The notes under the pieces: model-generated
The model's input: only the letters and a program-made list of their open reading frames with translations
The model's database searches: none
Told to the model about the DNA's origin: nothing
Shown here: positions 21,544 through 30,557 of the stretch, one piece after another
How the letters are laid out: every line of letters starts with the position of its first letter
Numbering within the stretch: position 1 is the stretch's first letter
Translations under genes and position numbers: made by a program
From: Nocardia transvalensis
GTDB taxonomy: Bacteria > Actinomycetota > Actinomycetes > Mycobacteriales > Mycobacteriaceae
DNA: 64,000 nucleotides
Assembly: GCF_015477765.1 (NCBI RefSeq)
Contig: NZ_JADLQQ010000006.1
Coordinates: 434,001 to 498,000, forward strand
Reading direction: 5' to 3'

Positions 21544-22239
21544 ATGAGTGTGCAGACGGAGGGGGCGGCCGGTCCGCTACCGCGGGGCAGGCATCGGCTC
21601 ACCCGGGCCGAGGTCGAGTCCTCGCAGTATCGGCGGTTGTGTGGGGCGGCGCTCGTGGCGGTGGGGGAGTTGGGGTACTCGGCCACGACGGTGGGCGATA
21701 TCGTGTCGCGGGCGCAGGTGGCGCGGCGGACGTTCTATGCGATGTTCGCCGGTAAAGACGAATGTTTTGCCGCTGCTTATGATTTCGGGGTCGAGTCGGG
21801 GCTGCGGCAATTGGGGGAGGCGATCGAGGCGGCGGGGTCGACCACCTTCGCCGAGCGGATGCGCACCTCGTTCGAGGTCTACCTCGCGGTGCTGGCCACA
21901 CAGCCCGCCGCGACGCGCGCGTTGTACGTGGAGACCCTGGTGGCCGGTGCGCCGCTGGTCGCTCATCGGGCCCGCGTGCATCGGCTGTTCGCCGACTACA
22001 TCATGGATATCGCGCGCTGCGGCGTGCAGACCGGAGAGCTTGCCGCCCAACCGGATCCGCAGCTGGTGGACATGCTGCTCGGCGGGATCGACGATCGCAT
22101 CCGCGCCTGTCTGCACGACCGCGCCGCGGCCGCGCTTCCGGAGCTGGCGCCGCTGTTCACCCGGGCGGCGTTGGCGCTGTGCGGGTATCGGGCAGGAGCC
22201 GATCAGGCTTCGGGGTCGGTCGGCCCGGCCTCCCGATAG
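21544..22239 (+). CDS. TetR-family transcriptional regulator
   Basis: The 231-residue regulator has an N-terminal helix-turn-helix: GYSATTVGDIVSRAQVARRTFYAMFAGKDE is the usual TetR pattern, with YAMF at the end of the recognition helix. The C-terminal ligand domain is all-helical and unassigned. It is divergent from the NRPS operon with a 385-bp control region between, so it is the best candidate for a cluster-specific repressor. Its 3' end overlaps the 3' end of the PucR-type gene on the other strand by 37 bases. Confidence 0.88.
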   Translation: MSVQTEGAAGPLPRGRHRLTRAEVESSQYRRLCGAALVAVGELGYSATTVGDIVSRAQVARRTFYAMFAGKDECFAAAYDFGVESGLRQLGEAIEAAGSTTFAERMRTSFEVYLAVLATQPAATRALYVETLVAGAPLVAHRARVHRLFADYIMDIARCGVQTGELAAQPDPQLVDMLLGGIDDRIRACLHDRAAAALPELAPLFTRAALALCGYRAGADQASGSVGPASR

Positions 22240-23390
22240 GTGCGCGCGACCAGCGCGGCCCGCAGATACCAGAGCCCGCTGGGCTGTGCCGGATCCATCC
22301 CGGTGAGCTGGCCGATCCGCTTGAGCCGGTAGTCGACTGTATTGGTGTGCACCTGCAACTGCCGCGCGGTGCGCTGGCGCGACAGGCCGGTGGCCAGGTG
22401 GCTGCGCAGCGTCTCCAGCAGATCCGGGTGATCGTCGAGCGGATCCAGCAGTGCGCCCAGCCGATCCAGGCCGGGTCCGGGGCGGGTGAGCTGGTATTCC
22501 ATTGCCAGATCCGAGAATCGGTACAGTCCCGGCCCGCTGCCCAGCCGCAGCACGGTGTCCAGGAGCTCGTGGGCGCGATCGGCGGAGTCGGGGATCTGCT
22601 GGGTCGCCGCGGTGACCACCGTCGCCGTGACGGGAACCTGTGCGGCCGCGGACAAGCCGTCCACGAGCCGATCCAGGTCACCGTCGGCGACCACCTCCTC
22701 CGGAATGAGGACGGTGCCGCCGTCCACGCTGAGCAGCGACAGCGCGCGGCCGCCGCAGCCGCGGGCCAGCTCGGTCTGCAGCCGCCGAAGTTTACGGCGG
22801 GCAACGACCTTGGGGTCGATACCCGGATGCGTTTCGTCCGGATGGCGCGGCAGGTTCACGGCGAGAACGGCGTAGGCCGAGGCGATCTCGATTCCGCTCT
22901 CCCGGGCCATCGTCGAGGTGGGGTGCCCGGACAGCAGAGCCGACACCAGGGTGTGCACGGCCGTGTGATGTTCGGTGACCGCCGCCTGGTGCTCGCGGAC
23001 GTAGGCCAGCGCGACCGCCGGGGTGATGGTGTCGAGCACCCGCAGCAGCAGCTGGGCGGGATCGTCGGGCCGCTGCTGCGGATCGGTGCCGTTCAGCAGC
23101 AGATCGAAGGCCAGTTTGAAGCCCTCGTGCACCGCGTGGTGCACGGTGTCGATGGGTATCCCCTCGCGCGCCCAGCCCGCGGCGGCCTGTTGCAGGAACT
23201 CGACCTTGTCGTCGGGCTGGCGGCCCTCGAGCACGTCTATCGTCAGCTCCAGGCAGATCCGGGTCACCGCGGTGATATCGCCGCGCAGTGCGTCACCGGG
23301 CAGCGTGGCACACGGGGCCACGTGTGCGGCGAAATGGCCGACCAACTGCCGCGACAGGTTCCGGACATCGTGCCGTGCGCGTCCGTTCAT
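22203..23390 (-). CDS. PucR/CdaR-type helix-turn-helix regulator (first of two)
   Basis: The 395-residue protein has a poorly conserved sensory N-terminus, a GGDEF-like middle domain around LSLLSVDGGTVLIP, and a C-terminal PucR helix-turn-helix: LSRQRTARQLQVHTNTVDYRLKRIGQLTG. Such regulators commonly control metabolism of purines, sugar acids or other small molecules, often acting on neighbours. It is related along its length to the gene at 23513 (both share MEYQLTRPGP or LEYQLTRPGP), so the two look like duplicates. It converges on the TetR gene. Confidence 0.85.
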   Translation of the reverse strand: MNGRARHDVRNLSRQLVGHFAAHVAPCATLPGDALRGDITAVTRICLELTIDVLEGRQPDDKVEFLQQAAAGWAREGIPIDTVHHAVHEGFKLAFDLLLNGTDPQQRPDDPAQLLLRVLDTITPAVALAYVREHQAAVTEHHTAVHTLVSALLSGHPTSTMARESGIEIASAYAVLAVNLPRHPDETHPGIDPKVVARRKLRRLQTELARGCGGRALSLLSVDGGTVLIPEEVVADGDLDRLVDGLSAAAQVPVTATVVTAATQQIPDSADRAHELLDTVLRLGSGPGLYRFSDLAMEYQLTRPGPGLDRLGALLDPLDDHPDLLETLRSHLATGLSRQRTARQLQVHTNTVDYRLKRIGQLTGMDPAQPSGLWYLRAALVARTYREAGPTDPEA

Positions 23391-23512
23391 GAGGGCTCCG
23401 CAATCGGTGACTCAAGGAACTTGACGGTTCCCAGTAGCGGCCAACCCTATCGACCGGGTGCGGGGCGACGCAACACTGCGACCCGAAAGTACTAGGGGTC
23501 CAGTGCTTTCGG

Positions 23513-24766
23513 TTATCCGGGCTGTGGGTCGGGCGCCGGATGCAGCCGGTGCACGGTGAGTGCGGCGGCGAGCAGACGGGAACCGTTCGGGTCGCTCGGA
23601 TCGATACCGGACAGTTCGGCGATGCGCCGCATCCGGTAACTGAAGGTATTCGGGTGCACGTGGATTTCGGCCGCCGCAGCCTTGCGGTCCGAACCGTGGC
23701 GCAGGTGCGCGTCGAGGGTTTCCACCAGATGCGGGCTGCGCAGCAGCGGTGCGATGCGTTCGGCCAAACGGTCGCGGGCCGGGCCGGGGCGGGTGAGCTG
23801 GTACTCCAGCAGGAGATCGTCGAGCCGGTACCCGCCGGTGGGCCGGCCCAGCAGCCGGGCCAGTTCGGCCAACTCGGTGGCCTGCTGCGCGGCCACGGGG
23901 ACGGATTCGCGTGGAATGCCCGGATTTTCGGCGACGAAGACGTCGACCCCGTATTGGCTCGCGAGTTCGGTTGCCAGTTCCGAGGATTCGAAATGGTCGG
24001 ATTCCGATCCGGTGGGCAGCAGCGCGATTCCATTGCAGCCGTCGAAGGTGTGCAGGGCGGTCGTGCCGCCGAGCCGGTCCAGGGTGCGCTGCAGCAGGCG
24101 GATGCGGCGGCGGGTGAGCAGATTCGCCACCAGCGGTGACTGATCCTCGGGATGCAATCGGATCGACAGCACCGTATAGCGTTCGGCTATCGCGGTATCG
24201 GCGCGGGCGGCGAGCTCCTCGGCGGGTTGCCCGCGCAGCAGGGCCGCGCACAGAGCCCGGCGGGCCTCGCGCTCGGCGTTGTAGATCGACTGCTCGACGT
24301 CGGCATACGCCTCGACCGTGACCGCGGTGATGTGCATGAGCAGATCCAGCAGCCGATCGCCGAAGGCGACCAGCTCGTCCAGCTCGGCCGGATCGGCGGA
24401 GGCGACCGCCTCGTGCAGCACCAGCCGGGCCGAGCCGTGCACCGCCTCCACCAGCAGGCGCAGCGGCAGCCGGTCTTCGGCATGGCGTTCGACCACCGGC
24501 ACAACGTATTTCGCGACCTCTTCGCGGGGGAACTCGCGTCCCTGGCCGACGGCGTGCAGGAAGGCGTGTGCGCAACCGTAGATGGCGGGGAGGACCTCGA
24601 CGAAGTGTCCCTCGGGGAGATCCGCGGCCGGTGGGGTGGCGCCCAGCCCGGAGGCGAGGATGCGTTCGGCGAGTTGGGGCAACCGGTCGAGGAGGCGCGC
24701 GACGAGTGCGCCTTCCGGCGGGGAGGGTTGAACAGCGACCGACATGGACCGATTGTCGTCAGTCAC
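23513..24766 (-). CDS. PucR/CdaR-type helix-turn-helix regulator (second of two)
   Basis: The 417-residue protein has the same architecture as its neighbour, with the C-terminal helix-turn-helix RKAAAAEIHVHPNTFSYRMRRIAELSG. Start codons GTG 24766 and ATG 24745 are both in frame, and neither has a clear ribosome site. A near-perfect 18-bp palindrome lies 39 bases upstream of the first start and could be its own operator. About 120 bases separate it from the downstream PucR gene. The ligand is unknown. Confidence 0.85.
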   Translation of the reverse strand: MTDDNRSMSVAVQPSPPEGALVARLLDRLPQLAERILASGLGATPPAADLPEGHFVEVLPAIYGCAHAFLHAVGQGREFPREEVAKYVVPVVERHAEDRLPLRLLVEAVHGSARLVLHEAVASADPAELDELVAFGDRLLDLLMHITAVTVEAYADVEQSIYNAEREARRALCAALLRGQPAEELAARADTAIAERYTVLSIRLHPEDQSPLVANLLTRRRIRLLQRTLDRLGGTTALHTFDGCNGIALLPTGSESDHFESSELATELASQYGVDVFVAENPGIPRESVPVAAQQATELAELARLLGRPTGGYRLDDLLLEYQLTRPGPARDRLAERIAPLLRSPHLVETLDAHLRHGSDRKAAAAEIHVHPNTFSYRMRRIAELSGIDPSDPNGSRLLAAALTVHRLHPAPDPQPG

Positions 24767-24804
24767 ATGGGGCGGAGCAACTTATGGGTTTCATTGAGCT
24801 CCAA

Positions 24805-24822
24805 TTTGTTTCCGGAGACAAA
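24805..24822. promoter_or_regulatory. 18-bp near-palindrome upstream of PucR and lipase genes
   Basis: TTTGTTTCCGGAGACAAA is symmetric in 16 of 18 positions. It lies in the 232-bp divergent gap between the PucR gene (start 24766) and the lipase gene (start 24999). A second, shorter symmetric site, TGACTGGCGTCA, is at 24901-24912. Confidence 0.45.
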
Positions 24823-24998
24823 TCTCCCGTTCGAAAATGTGACCGCAAGGGCAGTGACAGACCAGGTGGAACCGTCCTAGATTCTTATTCGGAGTCATTA
24901 TGACTGGCGTCACAATTCGGTATGAGCGATGGCTGAAATCACAAACCGGCGGGTGTTTTCATAACTCGGTTCCGCTCGTGCCGTAGGGGAAGGTTGCA

Positions 24999-26138
24999 AT
25001 GAGGCACAGTATTCGGCGCGATGTGGTCCGCCCGGCCGTCCTGGTCTGTACGGCGGTACTTTTCACCGTAATCGGCGCGGGCGCGGCCCACTCGGACGCG
25101 GGTATTTCGAGCACTCCGGAAGCGGTCGCCGAGTATGTGGCCGCAGGGCTGCATCCGACGGCGGACGGGCGGTGGGTGGAGCCCATCGTGGATTCCGGAA
25201 GCGGATCGGGTTCGGCCGCGAGCTTCGCTTCCGACGCTCGGGTGGAGGGGCCCGAAATGTCCACCTATCCTGCGGCTTTCGGATACGGGCTGACTCACCC
25301 GGATGCCGCGCCGCCGGGTGCGAACCGATGGGACTGCACGCCGGGGGCGGCGCATCCGCGCCCGGTGGTGCTGGTGCACGGCACCTGGCTCAATGCCTAC
25401 GACGATTTCGCTTACCTGTCGCCGCGGCTGGCCCGCGCCGGATTCTGTGTATTCGCCTTCAATTACGGCCGCAGCTCGCTGCTGGACGGCGGCGGCGTCG
25501 GCCCGATCCTACCGGGCCGCTTCGGCGTCGGGCCCATCGCGGAATCGGCACGTCAGCTGGCGGATTTCGTGGAACGGGTGCGCGCGGCCACCCATACCGA
25601 CCGGGTGGATGTGGTCGCCCATTCCCAGGGCGGGCCGGTGACCGACCAATACCTGAAATTTGAGGGTGGCGCCGACAAGGTGGATCGCTTCGTCTCGCTC
25701 GGCGCCACCCATCACGGCACCTCGCTGCTCGGTATTGCGACACTCGGCCGGGTCATCACCAATCTGGGCATCGATATGATGGGCTTCTATCGCCCGATCA
25801 TCGGACCGGCGAATATCGAGCAGGCGGTCGGTTCGGAGTTCGTGACTCGGCTGAATGCGAACGGCGACACCGTGCCCGGCGTCTCCTACACCGTCGTAGC
25901 CACGCGCTACGACCAGGTGATGAATCCGCTGGAGTGGGCGTTCCTGCAGGCCGGCCCCGGTGCCACGGTCGAGAACATCACTCTGCAGGACGGTTGTGAG
26001 CAGGATATGTCCGACCACCTGTCGATGATGTATTCGCCGCGGGCGCTGTCGATTACGCTGCGCGCCCTGGATCCGGTCGGATATCCGGTGCTGGACTGTT
26101 CGTTCAACGCCTGGTTGATCGGCGGCGGTGGGCAGTGA
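24999..26138 (+). CDS. Secreted lipase, class 2 (alpha/beta hydrolase)
   Basis: The 379-residue protein starts with a Sec signal peptide (basic start, hydrophobic VLVCTAVLFTVIGAGAAHSDA). The mature part is an alpha/beta hydrolase: oxyanion region PVVLVHGTWLN, nucleophile serine in VVAHSQGGP, then FVSLGATHHGTSL, which is characteristic of actinobacterial triacylglycerol lipases of class 2. It probably hydrolyses acylglycerols or esters outside the cell. A GGGGAAGG ribosome site precedes the ATG. The stop overlaps the start of a second lipase gene (GTGA at 26135), so the two are coupled. Confidence 0.87.
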   Translation: MRHSIRRDVVRPAVLVCTAVLFTVIGAGAAHSDAGISSTPEAVAEYVAAGLHPTADGRWVEPIVDSGSGSGSAASFASDARVEGPEMSTYPAAFGYGLTHPDAAPPGANRWDCTPGAAHPRPVVLVHGTWLNAYDDFAYLSPRLARAGFCVFAFNYGRSSLLDGGGVGPILPGRFGVGPIAESARQLADFVERVRAATHTDRVDVVAHSQGGPVTDQYLKFEGGADKVDRFVSLGATHHGTSLLGIATLGRVITNLGIDMMGFYRPIIGPANIEQAVGSEFVTRLNANGDTVPGVSYTVVATRYDQVMNPLEWAFLQAGPGATVENITLQDGCEQDMSDHLSMMYSPRALSITLRALDPVGYPVLDCSFNAWLIGGGGQ

Positions 26139-27352
26139 CCGTGTCGGCTCGACGGTCCACCCGGCCGCTGCGGCCCGATCTCGACCCGTTCCACCGGCCG
26201 CCCTCCGGGTTCGAAGAGCTACCTCCGGGCACGGTGCTGCGCAGCCGGGTGGTGGAGGTGGCGGCGTTCGGGATTGTGCCGCTGCGGGTTTCGGCGTGGC
26301 AGTTGCTGTATCGCAGCTGTGATCTGCACGGCGAGCCGGAGGCCGCGGTCACGACGGTGCTGCTGGCCCGCCGCGCCGACCCGGCACACCCGCGCCCGCT
26401 GGTCTCGTTCCAATGCGCCATCGATGCCGTTGCGCCGCATTGTTTTCCGTCGTACGCGCTGCGGCGGGGTGCGCGGGCGTTCGGGGCGATTCCGCAAGTG
26501 GAGCTACCGCTGATCACCGCCGCGCTGGCCCGCGGCTGGGCGGTGTCGGTACCGGATCACGGCGGCAGCGGCGGGCGGTTCGGGGTGCCGCGCGAACCCG
26601 GCTATCGGGCACTGGACGGGATCCGTGCCGCGTTGCGCTTCGGTCCGCTCGGCCTCGGTCCGGCGACACCCGTTGCGCTGTGGGGATATTCGGGTGGCGG
26701 GCTGGCGACGGTGTGGGCGGCGGAACTGGCCGCCGAGCACGCGCCGGAGCTGACTATCGTCGGCGCGGTCGCGGGTTCGCCGGTGGGCGATCCGGGTGCG
26801 GCCTTCGTGCGCTTGAACGGCACCATGTTCGCCGGGTTCGCCATGGTGTTCACCGCCGGGCTGCGCCGCGCCTATCCACAGCTGGATGCCATTCTGCGCG
26901 GCAATGTGCGGCGTCGATATCTGGATCTGCTCACCGAAGCCGAAGTGGCGGCGACCTTTCCGCTGCTGGCCCGGTTCGCGCTGCACAATGTGGACAACCA
27001 TGCCCACGCCGGGCTGGCGGCCCTGGTCGCGCTGCCCGAACTGCAGGACATACTCGCCGATATCCGGCCCGGCTCGCGCACGCCGACCATGCCGCTGCTG
27101 GTGCTGCAGGGCGTCAACGACGAGGTGATCGCGGTCGCCGACGTGGACGCCCTGGTGGAGCGCTATGTCGCGGGCGGTGCCCGGGTGCGCTATCTGCGGG
27201 ACCGGCTCAGCATGCATCTGCCGCTGCAGTTTCTGGGCATTCCGGTGATGGTGGACTGGATCGCCGACCGGTTCGCGGGTCTGCCCGCGCCCACCGGTAC
27301 CGAGACGGTGTGGTCGGTCGCCCGCCGCGGGAAATATTGGGGTGGACGGTGA
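26135..27352 (+). CDS. LIP-family lipase/esterase
   Basis: The 405-residue alpha/beta hydrolase resembles the secretory lipase (LIP) family common in Nocardia and Mycobacterium. The nucleophile elbow is LWGYSGGGLATVWAAEL, the acid lies near LVLQGVNDEVIAVADV, and a histidine follows in RLSMHLPL. The N-terminal ~30 residues have no clear signal peptide, so it may be cytoplasmic or exported otherwise. The gene uses GTG overlapping the previous stop. It is followed within 14 bases by the DUF885 gene. Confidence 0.8.
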   Translation: MTVSARRSTRPLRPDLDPFHRPPSGFEELPPGTVLRSRVVEVAAFGIVPLRVSAWQLLYRSCDLHGEPEAAVTTVLLARRADPAHPRPLVSFQCAIDAVAPHCFPSYALRRGARAFGAIPQVELPLITAALARGWAVSVPDHGGSGGRFGVPREPGYRALDGIRAALRFGPLGLGPATPVALWGYSGGGLATVWAAELAAEHAPELTIVGAVAGSPVGDPGAAFVRLNGTMFAGFAMVFTAGLRRAYPQLDAILRGNVRRRYLDLLTEAEVAATFPLLARFALHNVDNHAHAGLAALVALPELQDILADIRPGSRTPTMPLLVLQGVNDEVIAVADVDALVERYVAGGARVRYLRDRLSMHLPLQFLGIPVMVDWIADRFAGLPAPTGTETVWSVARRGKYWGGR

Positions 27353-27365
27353 TCAACCGCGAGAG

Positions 27366-29057
27366 ATGATGGTGCGCATGGATGCGCACGAGGAACTGAT
27401 CGATCTCGCCGAGCGGTATTGGGACAAGGTTCTGGAGGCGGCGCCGAGCGCGGCGACCCTGTGGGGGGACCGGCGCTTCGACGACCGGATCGAGGATCTG
27501 TCCGAAGAGGCCGAACAGCGGGTGGTGGCGGACTATCGGGATCTGCTGGGCCGGGTTGCGGCAATCGATCCCGGCCTGCTGAACGCGGAGGACAAGGTCA
27601 CGCGCAGCGTGCTGCAGAACGAACTCGCCTCGGCCATCGGTCGTCTGTCCTGGCGCCCCGTCGAGATGGCCTCCGATCAGTTCAACGGGGTGCATGTCGG
27701 CGTGTTCACGCTGGCGCCACAGACCAACGCGCCGACGCCGGAGAATGCGTTCGCGCTGGTCCAACGCTACCGGCAGTTCGGAACCCTGTTCGAACAGGCC
27801 GCACAGCGGTTCCGGGCGGGCCTGGCCGCCGGTCGCACCCCGGCGCGTATCACCATCGAGCGCTCGCTGCATCAGCTGGACGGCTATCTGGCCTCCGATC
27901 CGACGACCGACCCGTTCGTCACGTTCCCCGGCCCGCCGGATTGGGACGGTGAAACCGAGTGGCGGGCAGCGCTGTCCGAGGTTGCGCGGGAGGTGATCCG
28001 CCCGGCGCTGCACAGTTATCGCAACGTACTGGCCGAAGAGCTACTGCCCGTCGCGCGTCCCGACGACAAGGCGGGCCTGTGCTGGCTCGGTGACGACGGC
28101 GAGGACATCTACCGCCGCCTGCTGCGCCAGCACACCACACTCGACGATCTGGGCGCCGAGCAGATCCACGAGATGGGTCTGGCCGCACTCGAGCAGCTGC
28201 GCGACGAATACGCCCGGCTCGGTGAGCGCCTGTTCGGCCTCGGTGACCAGGCCGAGATCTTCGCCCGCCTGCACGGGGACCCGGCCCTGCACTACACCGA
28301 GCCCGCGGAGATCATGGCCGATACGCGACGCGCGTTCGCCGCCGCGAGCGCGGAGATGCCGAACTGGTTCGGCCGCCTGCCCGAACAATCCTGCGATATC
28401 GTGCCCGTTCCGGAATTCCTGGCCGCCGACGTGCCGGGTGCCTACTACTTCGCGCCCGCCGCCGACGGCTCGCGGCCCGGCACCTACTTCGTGAACCTCC
28501 ACGATCCACGGAGCCGGCCGCGCTACCAGACCCGTGCGATCGCCTTTCACGAAGGCATACCCGGACATCACCTGCAGCTGACCATCGCCAACGAGCTGGA
28601 CCATCTGCCCCGTTTCCAGCGGCGGGAGTCGTTCGCCAACACCGCCTTCGTCGAGGGCTGGGCGCTCTACACCGAACGCCTGGCCGACGAGATGGGTTTG
28701 TACGTGGACGATCTGGCTCGGGTGGGCATGCTGGCCGCCGACTCGTTCCGGTCCTGCCGCCTGGTGGTCGACACCGGTCTGCACGCCATGGGGTGGAGCC
28801 GGCAGCAGGCCTTGGACTTCATGATCGCCAACGCGCCGATCGGCCGGACCGAGATCGAGACCGAGATCGACCGCTATATCGCGAGTCCCGGTCAAGCCGT
28901 CGCCTACAAGGTGGGTCAGCTGGAAATTCTCCGGCAGCGCGCCCGGGTGACCGAACGCCTCGGGGACCGGTTCGACATCAAGGCCTTCCACGATGTCGTG
29001 GTCGGCTCCGGCTCGGTGAGCCTGCCCGTCCTGCGGGAGCTGGTCGCCTCGTTGTGA
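27366..29057 (+). CDS. DUF885-family protein with a metalloprotease-like HExxH motif
   Basis: The protein has about 563 residues. The central motif is IAFHEGIPGHHLQ, which has the HExxxHH arrangement characteristic of DUF885 proteins, predicted zinc peptidases. It has no signal peptide or membrane helix. A downstream glutamate in FVEGWALYTERLADE may complete the metal site. Starts at 27366, 27369 and 27378 are possible, and GAGAG sits just before the first. The biological substrate is not established for the family. It ends the apparent lipase operon. Confidence 0.85.
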   Translation: MMVRMDAHEELIDLAERYWDKVLEAAPSAATLWGDRRFDDRIEDLSEEAEQRVVADYRDLLGRVAAIDPGLLNAEDKVTRSVLQNELASAIGRLSWRPVEMASDQFNGVHVGVFTLAPQTNAPTPENAFALVQRYRQFGTLFEQAAQRFRAGLAAGRTPARITIERSLHQLDGYLASDPTTDPFVTFPGPPDWDGETEWRAALSEVAREVIRPALHSYRNVLAEELLPVARPDDKAGLCWLGDDGEDIYRRLLRQHTTLDDLGAEQIHEMGLAALEQLRDEYARLGERLFGLGDQAEIFARLHGDPALHYTEPAEIMADTRRAFAAASAEMPNWFGRLPEQSCDIVPVPEFLAADVPGAYYFAPAADGSRPGTYFVNLHDPRSRPRYQTRAIAFHEGIPGHHLQLTIANELDHLPRFQRRESFANTAFVEGWALYTERLADEMGLYVDDLARVGMLAADSFRSCRLVVDTGLHAMGWSRQQALDFMIANAPIGRTEIETEIDRYIASPGQAVAYKVGQLEILRQRARVTERLGDRFDIKAFHDVVVGSGSVSLPVLRELVASL

Positions 29058-29292
29058 GGGCGGTCCTGACCGGCTCACCGTGACCGGGGGCCTGACCGAG
29101 CTCTCTGTGACCGGTCCTGACCAGGAGGTGCATACCTCCCGGTACGGATGCGGTGTGTCCGGCTGCGGCAAATACTCGGCGTGCGGTTCAATGTACTGGT
29201 ACGACGAGTTCTACCTGCATGCTCCCGCCATCTTTGTGCGTCATCCGGGCGGAGTGGTCATACCGGCATCACCCTCAGCATCCGAGAGGACA

Positions 29293-29595
29293 ATGAACGT
29301 GAGCATGGTTCTCGCCGCGGCACACGATATGTATTCCACGGTGCTGGCCCAGGTCGGCAATCCCACGCCGGAGACCCCGCCGGCCGCCGACAAGCTGCTC
29401 AAACTGGTCCGGTACTTCACGTGGTTCGTCCTGCTGTCCGGCGTCACCGCCATCACCTACGGCGGCGGCAAGTTCGCCTGGGAGAAGTGGCAGGGCGGCA
29501 GCCTGGACTCCCCCAAGATAGTTGCCGGGGCCATGATCGGCGGCGCCACCGCCACCAGCGCCGGAACCATCATGAACGCCGTCATCGGCAGCTGA
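29293..29595 (+). CDS. Small two-helix membrane protein (pilin-like)
   Basis: The 100-residue protein has a hydrophilic linker (NPTPETPPAADK) and two hydrophobic segments, FTWFVLLSGVTAITYGG and IVAGAMIGGATATSAGTIM. The size and topology recall VirB2/TrbC-type pilin subunits or small proteins beside actinobacterial conjugation genes, but no transfer genes lie nearby. A GAGAGG ribosome site precedes the ATG. It is followed immediately by a dispersed hairpin. The 235 bp upstream hold a 6-bp-arm inverted repeat (GGAGGT/ACCTCC at 29124-29139) and no gene. Confidence 0.7.
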   Translation: MNVSMVLAAAHDMYSTVLAQVGNPTPETPPAADKLLKLVRYFTWFVLLSGVTAITYGGGKFAWEKWQGGSLDSPKIVAGAMIGGATATSAGTIMNAVIGS

Positions 29596-29619
29596 TCCCG
29601 GCCAAAAGCAGGCCGGGAT
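29595..29619. terminator. Hairpin of the dispersed ATCCCGGCC family
   Basis: ATCCCGGCC at 29595-29603 pairs with GGCCGGGAT at 29611-29619 around aaaagca. It directly follows the small membrane protein gene. Confidence 0.6.
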
Positions 29620-29800
29620 AACGAGGGGTCCGCAGGCCGGGGTAACGAACGGTCCGCAGGCCGGGATAACGAGGGGTCCGCAGGCCGGGATAACGAACGG
29701 TCCGCGGACCGGGATGGCAAAGGCCCGAAGGTCGGGATGGTGAAAGGGCCTGCGGGCCGGGACGACAAACGGGCCCCTGCGGCCGGGATGACAGGGGACA
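29611..29800. repeat. 24-bp tandem repeat with alternating variants
   Basis: Four clear copies of GGCCGGGATAACGA plus either GGGGTCCGCA or ACGGTCCGC run from 29611 to about 29706, then decay to 29800. The variants alternate, giving a 48-bp higher-order unit. Confidence 0.7.
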
Positions 29801-29859
29801 CCCGTCATCCCGGGGAGGACAGGGGGACGCCCGTCATCCCGGCGCGCTCGAGGCCGGGA

Positions 29860-30465
29860 TCAGCCGAGCATGCCCTGCATCTGCTGGATCTCCGCCTGCT
29901 GGGCGGTGATGATGCTCTGGGCCAGGGCCTTGGCGTCGGGGTTGGTGCCGTTCGCCAGTTCGGTGTTGCTCATGTCGATGGCGCCCTGGTGGTGCTGGAT
30001 CATCATCTGCATCCACATGCGGTCGAAGTCCGGGCCCGTGGAGTTCTGCAGTTGGGTCATCTGGTCCTGCGACATCATGCCGGACATGTCGTGGTGCATC
30101 GTGGCCGACGGTGCGGGCTTGCCGAAGCGGCGCAGCAGGTCGGCGATCTGCTGCATCTCCGGGGCCTGTGCCTTCTCCACGTTCGCGGCCAGCGTGATCA
30201 GCTGTTGGTTCTGGGAGCGGCCCGGCACCAGCTTCGCCATATCGACCGCCTGCGCGTGATGCGGGTACATCATCTGCAGGAACGAGACGTCGGCATCGTT
30301 GAAATCGGTGCGGGGCGCGGTGCTGGTCCCGTGATTCATGCCGGACATGGGCGCCGACGAGGTGTTCGCCGACCCGTCGGAGCCGTCGTTGCCACAGCCC
30401 GCGACGAGCAGGGCGGCGGCGATTCCGGCGCCGGCCAGCGTGATTCGGGTACGAGAGCCGAACAT
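29860..30465 (-). CDS. DUF305 lipoprotein, histidine/methionine-rich
   Basis: The 201-residue protein has a lipobox (ALLVAGCGND) and a DUF305 ferritin-like four-helix domain. Two conserved HH pairs occur in MMYPHHAQAVDMA and MMIQHHQGAIDMS, with many methionines (MHHDMSGMM), which suggests metal, especially copper, binding outside the membrane. An AGGAGG ribosome site fixes the ATG at 30465. It is downstream of the DUF6153 gene on the same strand, an arrangement often seen in actinobacteria. Confidence 0.88.
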   Translation of the reverse strand: MFGSRTRITLAGAGIAAALLVAGCGNDGSDGSANTSSAPMSGMNHGTSTAPRTDFNDADVSFLQMMYPHHAQAVDMAKLVPGRSQNQQLITLAANVEKAQAPEMQQIADLLRRFGKPAPSATMHHDMSGMMSQDQMTQLQNSTGPDFDRMWMQMMIQHHQGAIDMSNTELANGTNPDAKALAQSIITAQQAEIQQMQGMLG

Positions 30466-30557
30466 GGTTGTCCTCCTGAGGAATTGCGAAGTCTGCGGAA
30501 AAAGGGCATGCGAAAACCCGCGTCCGCGTGGTTGATCCACGCCGGCGCGGCGGCCCA

